This document shows, piece by piece, positions 23,801 through 35,319 of a stretch of 64,000 bases of DNA. Under the pieces are notes generated by a model. It made no database searches, was not told the origin of the DNA, and was given only the letters and a program-made list of their open reading frames with translations. Numbering within the stretch: position 1 is the stretch's first letter; the number at the start of each line of letters is the position of its first letter. The position numbers and the translations under genes are program-made. Source of the stretch: Haliclona indistincta (lineage: Eukaryota; Porifera; Demospongiae; Haplosclerida; Chalinidae); contig OZ024783.1 of NCBI GenBank assembly GCA_964017065.1, positions 4,719,399 to 4,783,398 on the forward strand. The letters are read 5' to 3'.

Positions 23801-25468
23801 CAACATAAAGCATAACATTACTGCTAGTAGATACTGCTGTACCTTAGGAGGACTTGATAGAGGGTGTATTTCCCATGAACCAACCTCCTGGTCATGTAGT
23901 TGTAGATCAAGCTCTATAATGGGATTAAGGTCGTTTTTGATGAAAATTTCTAGTGATGTAGTGTCAGCACTCCACTTTTCATACTCTTCCTTCACTTTCT
24001 ATTATAATAATTACAAAGTGACCTAATATCTGGTGCTGCACTAACCTGGTGATTAACTTTCAGATCTCTTACAACAACAAAATGGAAATCAACAATCAGA
24101 GGACTGGCTATTCGTTGTTTATAGAACATGAATCCTGTACAGTGCAGGTCTGTACCCTCTGGTGCTGTTTCTCCTAGTAATGAGAACTGCTTCAGCTTGA
24201 TGGCTCCATACTGAGTGTGTGAGCTGAACAATCCCTCTCGTTCACGGAATCTGTACGGAAGTTGAGTTTGTGAGCACTTGGCGATGATGAACTTAAACTG
24301 GGAGCATTGATCCTCACTGTGTACAACAGCGCAATGCTGTATGTTGACAGACACTTCTTTAATGAACTCCATGTTGGATGAGACCCAGTAGATGGCACTG
24401 ATCAACTGCCTGTTCTCAGGAAACTTAAACTGGCCGGCTAGAATCACCTTCACGCCGACACTGACAGTCACTCCAGGAGGAACGGCACCTTTAGGAATCT
24501 CAATGAAGAACCCATAGCTAGGCCACTCTACTTTCTGAGGCTTGTCTCCCACAACCTCCAGTACAGTCTCCTTGTACACTTCAACACCACGAAGAAAATC
24601 TGCACAGTCACAAACTGAAGGAGACACATTATGCACTGCAGTAGCTAACCTGGTGCTACAGCAAGATAGCTAGCCTGGACACCAGCATCAACCACACACC
24701 TTGGTTTGATAGCTGCAGTATAGTGAGCTACTAGTAGCAGCTGTGAACTGGGCAGCATCACTCACCTTCTAGCAGCTGCTGGTTCCTCCTCTTCACTTGA
24801 TCAACTATACACAGTTACAATGATGAGCTGGTTAATCACTCACTCTAATACTCACATTTCTCTAGCATCAGTTGACCATCACTTTCCAACATTGAGATAT
24901 GTTGATCTCTAGCATAGGCCATTCTCTTGGTTTGCTCCAATACACTTAGAAGCTCTTGCTGTTCCTCCTCACTAGCTGTCAGCTTGGTCTTGTACTCATG
25001 AATGACTATCACAGTGTGCATACAGTGAGATGCAGAGCTGCAGTATATAGAGATGCTCACCATCTGCAGTGAGGTCCACCTGTACGGCAACATCACTAGA
25101 TAGCTTACTATGTGCAACTGCAATGAGAATTAACATAATACACTTGCAGACTCCTCCCATCACAGTCTACTTACTCTTTTGTTGCAGTTCATAGTCGTCT
25201 CTGCTAGCAGCCATTTTCTTCTGCATGTCATCCTCTAGTTTAGAGCGCTTCTGATCCTTCTCCTGTGAATCACGGTAAGCAGCATCGAGCTTTTCCTCTA
25301 GCTCCTGCTCTCTCCTTTTGCTAGCTCTTATACTGTCATCGTAGGCACGTATTTCTGAGAGATAGCATTCATGACGATAAATGCAAAGTGTGTACCACAT
25401 GAACGTACCATCTTCTGAGGTGAGTTCTAGTGATGGATGTCTAGCTGGTTCTGTCTGACTGTGCTGAT
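20829..25468 (-). CDS. Coiled coil-ZU5-Death protein C1
   Basis: Predicted exons: 25409-25468, 25175-25354 (EELEEKLDAAYRDS coiled coil), 25061-25117, 24856-25005 (second coiled coil), 24766-24804, 24650-24712, 24046-24614 (ZU5, around YGFFIEIPKGAVPPG), 23843-23998, 23612-23792 (both in the place of a UPA-like region), then either 23453-23540 with its own stop (KTPAKGKTA end) or the Death exon 20829-21127 (KAPDKWRQVGIQLKIP). Most junctions keep phase. ZU5-Death proteins (UNC5, PIDD, ankyrins) act in scaffolding and cell-death signalling. No start exon is seen: the 5' side runs into a foldback element. An R1 repeat with a nested element lies in the last intron. Paralogue: C2. Confidence 0.8.
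21163..23002 (+). repeat. R1 composite repeat, split by a TAGCCTCG element
   Basis: Foldback part 21163-21541, tail to 22381, then the nested element at 22382-22985, then the last bases of the R1 terminal hairpin to about 23002. It lies in an intron between the ZU5-side exons and the Death exon of gene C1. Confidence 0.85.
22382..22985. mobile_element. 604-bp TAGCCTCG element with 10-bp target duplication
   Basis: Ends TAGCCTCGAACCAGGCTC and GAGCCTGGTTCAAGGCTA. Longer inverted arms include GGGCGGAATAAAGAGCCTGG and CACACTGTCTG. The exact flanking repeat CCGTACTTCC is at 22372-22381 and 22986-22995, inside R1. No clear protein frame inside. Same family as 58981-59550. A 10-bp duplication fits Mutator-like elements; assignment is inference. 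Confidence 0.85.
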
Positions 25469-25949
25469 CTATAACAATTTAGACAATAGCTAGTGAGAAC
25501 TGAGTGCAATTATAGGCCAGTTGCGTGTACGAACTGAGGAATTAAAACATTGACGTGACGTCACGTTTGCATGATCTGGATGCTGCTAAAATGTATTGTG
25601 TTCAATGGAAGAATGGGCATTAGCAGTCTCCACAAGTCTCTTTAGTGCTAAAAAGGTCCAAATAATGTGTAGTAGTATTGGAGTAGCTGTCTGATGAAAA
25701 ATTACTGTATGCACACTCAAATAGACTACTTCATATGCCCAAAGATCAACTTGCTGTTGTCAAATACTTGAAAAGGCTGCTGGACCTCCGCTACTATCCT
25801 GTCTAACCTATCAGCTTCTAGGTAACTCTAGATCGCCAGCAACAGCCATGATCAATCGCGAGTGAGCAAATTGCGCCATAACTCAGATCATGAACTAAGC
25901 TTCGTACTGATTTCACATGGTCGACTAAGTAAGATAATACCGTGTTATA

Positions 25950-27358
25950 GAGTAAGCCACCTATATTCGGCCACCATCTATTATCGGCCACTCGCTCGTA
26001 CACTTGCAAATGCGCTACACAGATCAAACTTGACCTACGTATAGACACACACTTCCTCTGCCTGCATTGCAAATTTTCAGCTCGTAACTGCTTCTTTGTC
26101 TACTGTGGAAACGAAGAAAGTGGGTAGCCGAAAACATCGATGTTCGGCAAAAGTAATCTATTATCTGGCACCAGTCCTAGTGACTGATAAATGAATAGGG
26201 CGGGATTGCAAGTCAGTACTGCAAACACCTTCATCCATCAGCATTACAACGAGCTACAATTGAAAAGCTCTCGTCTTGCCGTTTTGGTAATTTTCTTTTC
26301 CAAAGACCCCGGGGTCGAGCAATCTATGTTCGGCAACTCATGATATTGTTTCAGTGCAATTTATGCTCAAAGAAAACACGATTGCGATACAGAAACACGT
26401 TGGCAGAGTAGAGCCATCTCCTGTCTATCACAATCACCAAAATTCAGTAACCCTGCGTTCGTCTCTTGATCGTGCAAGCTGCAAACAGCCAAAACAGTGG
26501 GCATGGCTTCCAAGGAGCAACCCAGTGCTTGTAGTAAACCGAGCATTCCAGAAGTTCAATTTGATTCTGAGCGTCTTTGTCTGCACTCGCAAAGTAGTTT
26601 AGCGCTGATCAATGACTGCACTCGTGATGGATATGGACAGTGCTTGCTGTATGAGGACTCCACTATAAAATTACTATCCATCACTAATGCAGTCATTGAT
26701 CAGCGCTAAACTACTTTGCGAGTGCAGACAAAGACGCTCAGAATCAAATTGAACTTCTGGAATGCTCGGTTTACTTTTTGTTTTACAAGCACTGGGTTGC
26801 TCCTTGGAAGCCACGCCCACTATTTTGGCTGTTTGCAGCTTGCGCGATCAAGAGACGAACGCAGGGTTACTGAATTTTGGTGATTGTGATAGACGTGAGA
26901 TGGCTCTACTCAGCCAACTTGTTTCTGTATCGCAATCGTGTTTCCTTTGAGCATAAATTGCACTGAAACAATATCATGAGTTGCCGAACATAGATTGCTC
27001 GACCCCGGGGTCTTTGGAAAAGAAAATTATCAAGGCGGCAAGACGAGAGCTTTTCAATTGTAGCTCGTTGTAATGCTGATGGATGAAGGTGTTTGCAGTA
27101 CTGACTTGCAATCCCGCCCTATTCGTTTATCAGTCACTAGGACTGGTGCCAGATAATAGATTACTTTTGCCGAACATCGATGTTTTCGGCTACCCACTTT
27201 CTTCGTTTCCACAGTAGACAAAGAAGCAGTTACGAGCTGCAAATTTGCAGAGGAAGTGTGTGTCTATACGTCGGTCAAGTTTGATCTGTGTAGCGCATTT
27301 GCTAGTGTACGAGCGAGTGGCCGATAATAGATGGTGGCCGAATATAGGTGGCTTACTC
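25950..27358. mobile_element. GAGTAAGCCACC foldback, 1409 bp, TA target duplication
   Basis: Ends GAGTAAGCCACCTATATTCG and inverse, flanked by TA at 25948-25949 and 27359-27360. Arms of about 670 bp hold CCGATAATAGAT and ACCCCGGGGTC blocks; the loop is near 26630-26690. It shares the terminal GAGTAA and TA duplication with the elements at 5839 and 42738 but not their interiors. A half copy is at 53621-54368. It lies 5' of C1 and may have displaced its first exon. Confidence 0.88.
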
Positions 27359-27911
27359 TACTTGCATTGCTAGTTTCAGGTCTTGCGCGACGTCTGAGTG
27401 CCATTTCAGTGGCTAAACAGTTTGCAATGTTAGTTAAACTTGGAGAATGCCTCTAACTAGCACTTACAAAGATATTAGTAACAGTTTAGGTAAGTGCAAA
27501 CGTGCTCCAATGTCGCGCACAGCTGGAGTGTCATGCTAACTGGCCTGTTTGCCATGTACTGCAACAGGCAAATAGCTGGTCGAGCGTCCCTTATAGCCAT
27601 TGTTGTGGATGTGACTGGTCGTAGTTTACTTCAATAAGTATGCCGAACAGGTCAGCGTAGCCCAGGCTGTCGTGTCATACTCAAGATTACTGTTTTGCAC
27701 CTATGCTACGAAGTGCGCAACAGTGCCGCTGTAACCAGGAAGCCGGCTTTGAAATGTAAATTAGTGGAGAACAAAATCACACAGTAACCGCCACAAAAAC
27801 CGTTGCAACTCAGCCATTTTAGCACCAATTCTAACGAAATTTAGATTTGTGTGCTGCTAAAGGTTAGCAGAAGCTACCTAGTACAATTAGTAATTGATTC
27901 AGACAGTTCAA
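27359..27911. other. Unassigned sequence between repeats
   Basis: About 550 bp with no open frame of interest and no repeat recognised elsewhere in the window. Confidence 0.5.
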
Positions 27912-29521
27912 CCCTTTAATTACTAAATTATCCTGCTGAAATTTTAACCTCGTAATTGCTGACCACTTCTCTCGTGAATATCTCGTGTGTCTTTTGTGCT
28001 ACTGGTCTCAAATTTGCGTCCTTTTACGCCAGTGAGTAGCCGCAATTGCCCACACTCAAGTCGGTCGATATGGCCCTCCCACTTCGAAAGTGAAGCCGCT
28101 AATTATAAAGTGCAACGACCTCGTCAAATTTTGCTCAAAGTTAGTACTTTGGGGCTGGCTACTGAAAAGTACATACAAATAGCAGTGGTTTTGGTGAGTG
28201 CAAAATGTAGCCCAGATCATAGAGAATGCACAAAAATGTGTTTCCGAGCACCCTGAAGCCATAAAATGTCCAAATTTTCGTGGGAGCCATTTTGTTTTTT
28301 TTTATGTTGTGGAAATTGCACTGAAGCCATAGAAATGCCGCCGCCATAACGTTTAGCGAAGGTGGCGCGCCGAAAAGCACTGCATTTTTTACAGTTATTT
28401 GTATTCTTCAACTTAGCTTAATTTCGTAATATTTTAACACTTTGATGAAGTTATGGTGTCTGAAGTATGTATGTCGCCAAATGGCGACAATAGGGATTAA
28501 AGGGTTAACCTTTTAACTAGTGTTGTAAAAGTAATGGGGTTTAATTTTAGTTTAGTTATTGTTAAAGTAACATTGTTGGTGTCTTTTTAGTTATAGTTAT
28601 AATTTGTTAACAAGAAAATTAAGCACATTTTAGTTTTAGTTATTGTGAATTATTGTTATTGTTATTAGCGTGCTATTAGTATTAGCGAGATGTGTTGCTT
28701 TTCAATAGAAATAACAGAATTGCCTTCTTAGCTGTGATAAGGTCTTGAAACATGTTGTATTACAGCAATCACATGAAAAAGATGCTATCAATCATGTCTC
28801 ACCTGATTGGTTTTTGCATTTTTAATCACTTTACAATAACTAAATGTTGGTCTAATTTTAGTTTTAGTTATTAATAGTAAAGTTCAGTCTGGTAATATTA
28901 GTTATAGTTTGTTATTGTTAACAAAAATGATTTGACCCTTACTAAAATAGGTTTTAGTTTTAGTTATTGTTAACATTTACAACACTACTTTTAACCCCCG
29001 GACATCATAAATAGTGTGTAGAGTACCTCAGAAATCTCAAATTTAGCCAAAGCGTTTTCCTCCACAAAAATTGTTTCTCGCACTTATTCAACTAAAACAT
29101 TACTTTGACTGAAGATTGACACAGGTTTGTTTCCCGTAGGGCGGAACCGAAAGGCGGCAAGGCGAATTTTTGCATTTTTGTGGCTTCAGGATGCCCGGAA
29201 ACGCACACTTTGCATTGATCATGGTCTAAACTGTCCTGTTGGCTCACCTGGACACCACCAGGTTTTTGTATCATTCACCATGCCTAGACGAAGACCAAAA
29301 TCAGCTGAAAAATGATGAGGCCGCAACACTTAAGTGGCTTCAGTTCCGAAGTGGGAGTGGCCAACTTGTAGTTTAGCACATGGTCGTAAAATTTTATATG
29401 CCAGGAGAAGAGGGTGCTAGTTTGGAACAGCTAGCGTACGGGATGGTGGAGAAAATTGCAAGACAAGCTACCAGTTTAGACCAGGGGAAAATTTGGACGA
29501 AATAATTCAGCAATTAAAGGG
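27912..29521. mobile_element. Old inverted-repeat element, CCCTTTAAT ends (piggyBac-like?)
   Basis: Left end TCAA-CCCTTTAAT and right end ATTAAAGGG-TTAA, with diverged inverted similarity inside (28210-28290 against 29155-29225, around TTTCCG-CCTGAAGCCA). A third CCCTTTAAT end with TTAA lies at 28496-28508, so two elements may be joined. TTAA flanks suggest piggyBac-type mobilisation. Heavily decayed and interrupted by a hAT-like MITE. Confidence 0.45.
28518..28987. mobile_element. hAT-like MITE, 470 bp, 8-bp target duplication
   Basis: Ends TAGTGTTGTAAA and TTTACAACACTA with a perfect 8-bp duplication CTTTTAAC at 28510-28517 and 28988-28995. The interior is AT-rich with repeated TTTTAGTTATTGTTA. 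The TIR is one base from the common hAT CAGTGTTG, and 8-bp duplications are the hAT hallmark. Confidence 0.88.
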
Positions 29522-29977
29522 TTAAACCTTTTAGTGCACATCGCTACTTATAACCAAAATTCTTACAATTCATTTTCAAGCAAAATATTATCGACTTTAG
29601 CTTGTGTTGCACGTTTCAGCGCTTAGTTTTTAGCGAGCGACGAGAAATTGTTGCGACAGACTGACAGAATGAATGAATGACTCTATTATAATAATGCACA
29701 ATTCTCTTTGATGTAATGAGGTATCAAAATTCGCGTATATGCCTGTACGTGGGCGGGTGTAAAAAAACATGGCGCCACTGCTCACTAGGTAGCAAACTAT
29801 ATAAGCGCCGTTTATCACGCTATTTGTATGTTTTGCGCCGTTTCGGGTAGCTTGCTCGTACAAGAGTGCTATTTTCTCTCCAGGTAAGTCAAAATCATAG
29901 TTTAAACCGGTTATAAACCTCGGTTTTCGGTGCATATGTGATTTGGACTTCGCCCTCGGTATCCAAATTCCCAAAGA
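29522..29977. other. Unassigned sequence before an R1 repeat
   Basis: AT-rich, with a short AATG repeat near 29668-29680. Open frames on the minus strand match nothing recognisable. Confidence 0.45.
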
Positions 29978-31190
29978 AAATTAAAAAGATTTCTATCGAA
30001 ATCAAAAGGATGTAGGGTTGTGAAATCTACCACTGGTCAACAATGTAAACTAACAAGGAACAAGCATGGAATGGTAACACGATTGACTTGCTAACAGACC
30101 ATAGATCCCTACATCAGTGGCTGCTGTAGTTGACTATAGCTAGTTTAGCTTAGTTTGTTGCTGTTGACTGACACGTGACGTGCATTCAGCTTGTGACAGC
30201 TTATGTACAGCCACTGATGTAGGGATCTATGGTCTGTTAGCAAGTCAATCGTGTTACCATTCCATACTTGTTCCTTGTTAGTTTACATTGTTGACCAGTG
30301 GTAGATTTCACAACCCTACATCCTTTTGATTTCGATAGAAATCTTTTTAATTTTCTTGTTTGTGTCCTTTTTTCTTTTTCAGTGAAGTACAGTTCAATAT
30401 CATGTAATTACTGTGCCATCTTTGTTTCTACCATTGGTTTGGTTTCCTGTTGTTGATGGCTTATTAACGAATAATTCTTATGCTGTAGATATCAGCTCGC
30501 CTACGCATGCATGAATACAGTGCATATGCCCACCCCGCCCACACTTGTTTACGGCGGTTATAATTATCTGGCAAGGCAGAATGGTGATTCTGCGCTTGCT
30601 AGCTTACCGTTCTTCGAAGACTCCAGACAAATATGTGTTCTCCATGATGTATACGGCGTGGCGATACTCAAGCTTGTGCTTGGTCACGTGCGCTAACCAC
30701 AGCTTGGTCACGTGCGTATTGCGCAATCACTATAATTATTAATGGCGTCTAACACTTAGTTGACAATGGATCACGATCGAGAAATCGCTGAATTTATCAT
30801 TGCCGTTTCGCTAAAAACTAAGTTCAAAAGGCACATGCCAGGAGAATTTCACGACTGTTCGTGGGTGTTTTGGTCTCGGCACTGCTCACGTAAAGGTGCT
30901 AGGCGAGTGGAAGAAACTAAAGAAGAAGAAGAAGAAAGAAGAAAACGAAGATGACGAAACTCGATTTTCACCGTTTCCAGGTTCGTCACTTCAGTAACAA
31001 TCTCGAGCAATCTCCTTGCTACTGTAAGGTGGGGCAACGCCAGATAGCAGATTTAAGTGTCTTTGGACGTATAAAATTCATCACCAGGCGAAATATCAGC
31101 GTTTGAACGCTAATACATGTACATTGTATGTAGCCGCCATCTTTCTCGTTCAACCCTACATAGGGAGACACTACCGTGTCTCCCTAATAA
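29978..31190 (+). repeat. R1 composite repeat, complete copy
   Basis: Foldback part 29978-30352 with arms meeting near 30120-30200, tail to the terminal hairpin GGGAGACACTACCGTGTC. It occupies the place downstream of B2 where the Roc-COR and Death exons would be expected. Confidence 0.88.
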
Positions 31191-31204
31191 TACACCTCTA
31201 CCTC

Positions 31205-31256
31205 GGTGCATAACCTACATGCATGCCTCATGGCTCTGCCCACCGAGGCATAATAA
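31205..31256 (-). repeat. Fragment of a GCCTCGG hairpin-end element
   Basis: TGCCTCGGTGGGCAGAGCC on the minus strand is the 5' hairpin end of the elements at 55224 and 56586. It abuts the last splice donor of B2, so B2 continues into repeat sequence. Confidence 0.7.
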
Positions 31257-31267
31257 ACATCTCACCT

Positions 31268-32721
31268 TGTGAAAATGAAAACCGTGACGATTCTGATAAT
31301 GGAGAAGGTGATGGGACATTGGGAATGGCGAGGTCTAGTTTCGAGGTGGTGGGGACAGTGGGATTCTGTTCTGTGTTAACCAGTTTAGAGGACGTCTGCA
31401 CTGGAAAGGCTGTCCTACACTTTTCAAATGGTTCAAACAGTTTCATTATATTTCCACTAGCACAGTGCAGTGCAGTCTTGCCTTTCTTGTTCTCAGTCAG
31501 TGGATTCACTCGTCCAGTTGATAACAGATATTCTGCAAGTTTAGGGCGGTCATTAATACAAGCTTCATGAAGAGGTGTGTTTCCCCACACATTGTCTCCA
31601 TAACATGGGTCACAGCCTTCCTCTTCGATAAGATATTGGGCAATACTGAGTTCACCATTAACACAAGCTAACAGTAGTGGTGTATTGTCATCTTTGTCTT
31701 TACAAGAAGGATCACAGTGTGCCTGTTTGATAAGGTACCTGGCAACTTTAAGGTGACCACGGCGACACGCATCATGAAGTGGTGTATATTGGTTCTTGTT
31801 CTTACTAGATGGGTTACATTTTCTAACTTCAATAAGGTATTTGACAATATCTAAGTGACCATCGATGCAAGCAAAGTGAAGTGGTGTCCAGCCATCATTG
31901 TTCGCACATGATGGGTCACAGTGTCTCTTTTCGATCAGATACTTGACAATGTTGAGGTGACTATTACTGCAAGCAAAATGAAGTGGCGCATCACCATAAA
32001 TATTTTTCTCACACCATGGTTCATGACTATCATTATTATTTTCTATGAGATACTTCAATATGTCAAGATGACCATTGCGACTAGCAGAGTGAAGCGGTGT
32101 CTCCCATTTATCGTTCTTACACGATGATTTACAATTTTCTTTACTGATCAGATACCTGACAATTTCAAGGTGACCATTCTGACTAGCATAATGAAGTGGT
32201 GTGCTACCAACCGCATCTCCACATAATGGGCTACATGATTTATTTTTGATGAGGTACTTGGCGATTTTTAGATGACCCTTACTGCAAGCAAAGTGAAGCG
32301 GTGTCTCTCCAAAGCTGTTTTCGGCCATAGGATTACAACCTTGTTTTTCTACAAAATATTTCACGACATCAATGTGGCCATTACTAGCTGCATAATGCAA
32401 AGGAATGTGATCCATTTCGTCAGTACGGTTAGCGTCACACTTGTACACAGATACTAGATGTTTTACAATGCTTTTCCAGCCCCAGTACGCAGCTAGATGG
32501 AGAAGAGAGACCAACTCTAACTCGTTCTTAGGCTTATGATGTGGTTGCCTGATAAACTGAAACGACGTGCCATACTTGTAGATTGTCGTTGTGATTGTAG
32601 TTGCCTCTGATAAGAGGGGCAGTTGCTTCACCACCTCGTCTCCGCTCTTAGTTCGAAAAGCGTTCAAACAAGCTTCCTCCACTTGCGATTGGTCTTGATG
32701 CCCATGGGCCATTGCGGCCAT
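31268..32721 (-). CDS. Ankyrin-repeat protein B2 (truncated B-type gene)
   Basis: One open exon starts at the ATG at 32721 (MAAMAHGHQDQ; the codon seven places upstream is GTG, not a start). It runs about 485 residues to a good donor, CAAG|GTGAGA, near 31268. Eleven ankyrin repeats follow the consensus TPLH-A--NGHL-IVKYLI from about residue 75 to 430, then a Ser/Pro linker. Without splicing the frame ends 13 codons later inside repeat DNA (FIMPRWAEP). Roc, COR and Death exons, present in B3, are absent; an R1 repeat occupies the space. It could make an ankyrin-only protein or be a broken copy. The absence of frameshifts in eleven repeats suggests recent origin or constraint. Confidence 0.8.
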
Positions 32722-33825
32722 TGCGCATTTGCTCACAAGTTGTCTCTTTGCAGCTGTCGGTTCCTAGCTGGGAAATTTTTTAGTCTGAATGTAGTCTACG
32801 TTGTACATCGGGAATAGTGGTACGTTTTATACTTGATCAGTAACCCTCCCACGCTTAGTTCACGTAACGTATTCATACCAGGTACATGCAATTTATGTAG
32901 CTATGAAAACCAGTGTTGCGTGATCATTAATACATGTACCTCCCAACCTTTTGTAGAGCGCAACAATTAAAGTGATTCACATAGTTTGCAATAAAACTGA
33001 ATAGTATTGGAGCTATAATACAGACCTATGAACAGACAACACATGATCAAACTATGAGTTAGACTTAGCTTGTTCCTGACTCTTAAAGGGCTTACAATGT
33101 AATAGTAGCCAGAAATAATTGTTACTGGTGTGTTCGATTGGCAAAACTGCCAAATTTGAAGCAGCTACTAAAAAGTTCAAATTTTATGGATGCCGTTAAG
33201 ATTTACTACTGTACCTGTCCATCAAAATAAACTTCCACCATTATTAAACACTGTCAATGATTAAACAACCAAACAATATTGTTAGCAGTATCTGCTAACT
33301 TACTGATCAATAATTGTGCAACAGTTTTATTGAAGATGCATTACAACAGAAAGTGATACATGACAGAATGTGTATAATATTGCTGCAATCTCTATAATGT
33401 TAGACATGAGACTGCCTTAGTGAGTCAATGTTTATAATACAGTACAATAAAACAATAGAAGATAAAATCTCATTCTTTCACCAAAACGATTTCTTAGATT
33501 TTTCAGCAAGTCTTCTAGCGACTTCAGCAAAACCGGTCGCATCGGCTGACATTTTTTCTGTCTTCTCTCTCAGATCTCCTAGCTCCTTCCCTCGCTTGTC
33601 CAATGCCTATTTTTAGTAACATAATTATTAATACCAAGTTATTAATAGTAACACCATAGCTGCTCTCTTGAATGCATTATCACCACCTGAAGCCCCTCCC
33701 TCTCCTCTCACTTCAACGGCTGGTGCTAGTCTGGAGTAACCCGACGAGGCACCAGTTCTGGCATCATCTCTACAAGCAACAGATCGAAATGGCTTGCCAG
33801 CAGACTCACTACCAACTAGAGAGAG

Positions 33826-33947
33826 AGGGAGGGAGGGAGGAGGGAGGGAGGGAGGGAGGGAGGGAGGGAGGGAGGGAGGGAGGGAGGGAGGGAGGGAGGG
33901 AGGGAGGGAGGGAGGGAGGGAGAGAGAGAGAGAGGGAGAGAGGGAGA

Positions 33948-33980
<33 letters not shown>
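33826..33980. repeat. GGGA/GA microsatellite
   Basis: About 100 bases of GGGA followed by GA, on the acceptor side of the 33655-33815 exon. On the minus strand this is a very long pyrimidine tract. Copies A2 and A4 have only a short GA run here. Confidence 0.95.
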
Positions 33981-33984
<4 letters not shown>

Positions 33985-35225
33985 AAAAAAGATAGAGAGC
34001 AAAACCCTACCACCCAGTAACCAGCTATTCCAGTATAAACACATGTACAATGTACATGTAGTCAAAATGCACATACTACACACTAACCCACAACACTGTC
34101 ACAAAGCACAAAGCATTGTTCAGTGTCAGCTATACAAATCAGATTTGTTATCACAATAAGGCTTATTCAGTGAATGCCCATACTGCCCCCTCCTCTCATC
34201 TGCTCTTTTAATGCTTGTCCACCTGCACTAACTAGCAGTGATACACTGAGCAGGCTGGTGGTTTGGGTGTGATTAGAAATGGAGGGGGTTGACCAGAACC
34301 TTCACCATAGCCAGTGCAGTACAATAATTATACATGTACAATCTAATTGAGCAATCTGGATTGAGCCTCACGTTTACACACAGTTCGATCTGGATTGGCT
34401 ACTAGTATGCTAGTAGTATGTGTCGGCTATAATAGTATGTTCTTTAGTATCTTTACTTTAGATGACACCCAATAAAATGGAAACTTATTTGTTTGAAGGC
34501 ACAGTACCATTGTGTGACATTAATTTGCAATTTCCCGTCCTATTTCACTAGTGCATGTCTTAGCCGAGGGTGAATACCTGTTCTGTACATGTATGAATCG
34601 ATCTTGGTTTGCATGTGCAGTGAACCATTTGATGTCATCAGCACAGTGTTTACAGTAGTACTGTATATCTTTAGTGTTTGGCACAGTTTTGATGTTGGTT
34701 CCAAACCACCAGACTTGATTCCAGTGACTGTTTATTCAGAGAGAATGTTTCTTCTTGTTTTGCATATTAACATGACAGTATGTTTAGTATGCACATTCAC
34801 ATTCAGTATGCACATTCACATTCAGTATGCACATTCACATTCAGTATGCACATTCAGTATATACAGGAATACACTAGTGATAATGTACATGTATCAATCC
34901 ACTCAGTTACTATATAGTTCGTCTTGTCACAGATACATATAGTAAGCAAGTGGGACAATAGCATCATGGATAATCACCATGAACGTTCTTCTTTGTTAAC
35001 AAATGGTGCTTATAGTAATGCTTTTACTGCAAGATCTGATACATAGCATTCTGCTGTGTGTGCCAGATGGAGCTTTTTGTGAAATAGAAAATAAATCAAA
35101 TACAATACAATTAGTCATAGTGGAGTTATAGTACATAATAAGCAAGTCATTATTGTACCATAATACCTCAATTTTAAATATCAGCTACATGTACATGTAG
35201 TTGTACTACATGTCCCCAAGTTACA

Positions 35226-35230
35226 GACTA

Positions 35231-35319
<89 letters not shown>
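35226..35319. repeat. GACA microsatellite
   Basis: The longest of the GACA arrays, about 94 bases, just beyond the donor of the 221-bp tomosyn exon of A3. Confidence 0.95.

Noticed and set aside
26354..26950. Recurring frame with LFVLQALGCSLEATPTILAV in the foldback at 25950 and the half copy at 53688
   Set aside because: Conserved because the element is repeated; it appears in both orientations of the arms and lacks any domain. Treated as noncoding.
29630..29974. Minus frame of 114 residues
   Set aside because: No recognisable domain, no splice context, and it starts in the border of an R1 repeat.
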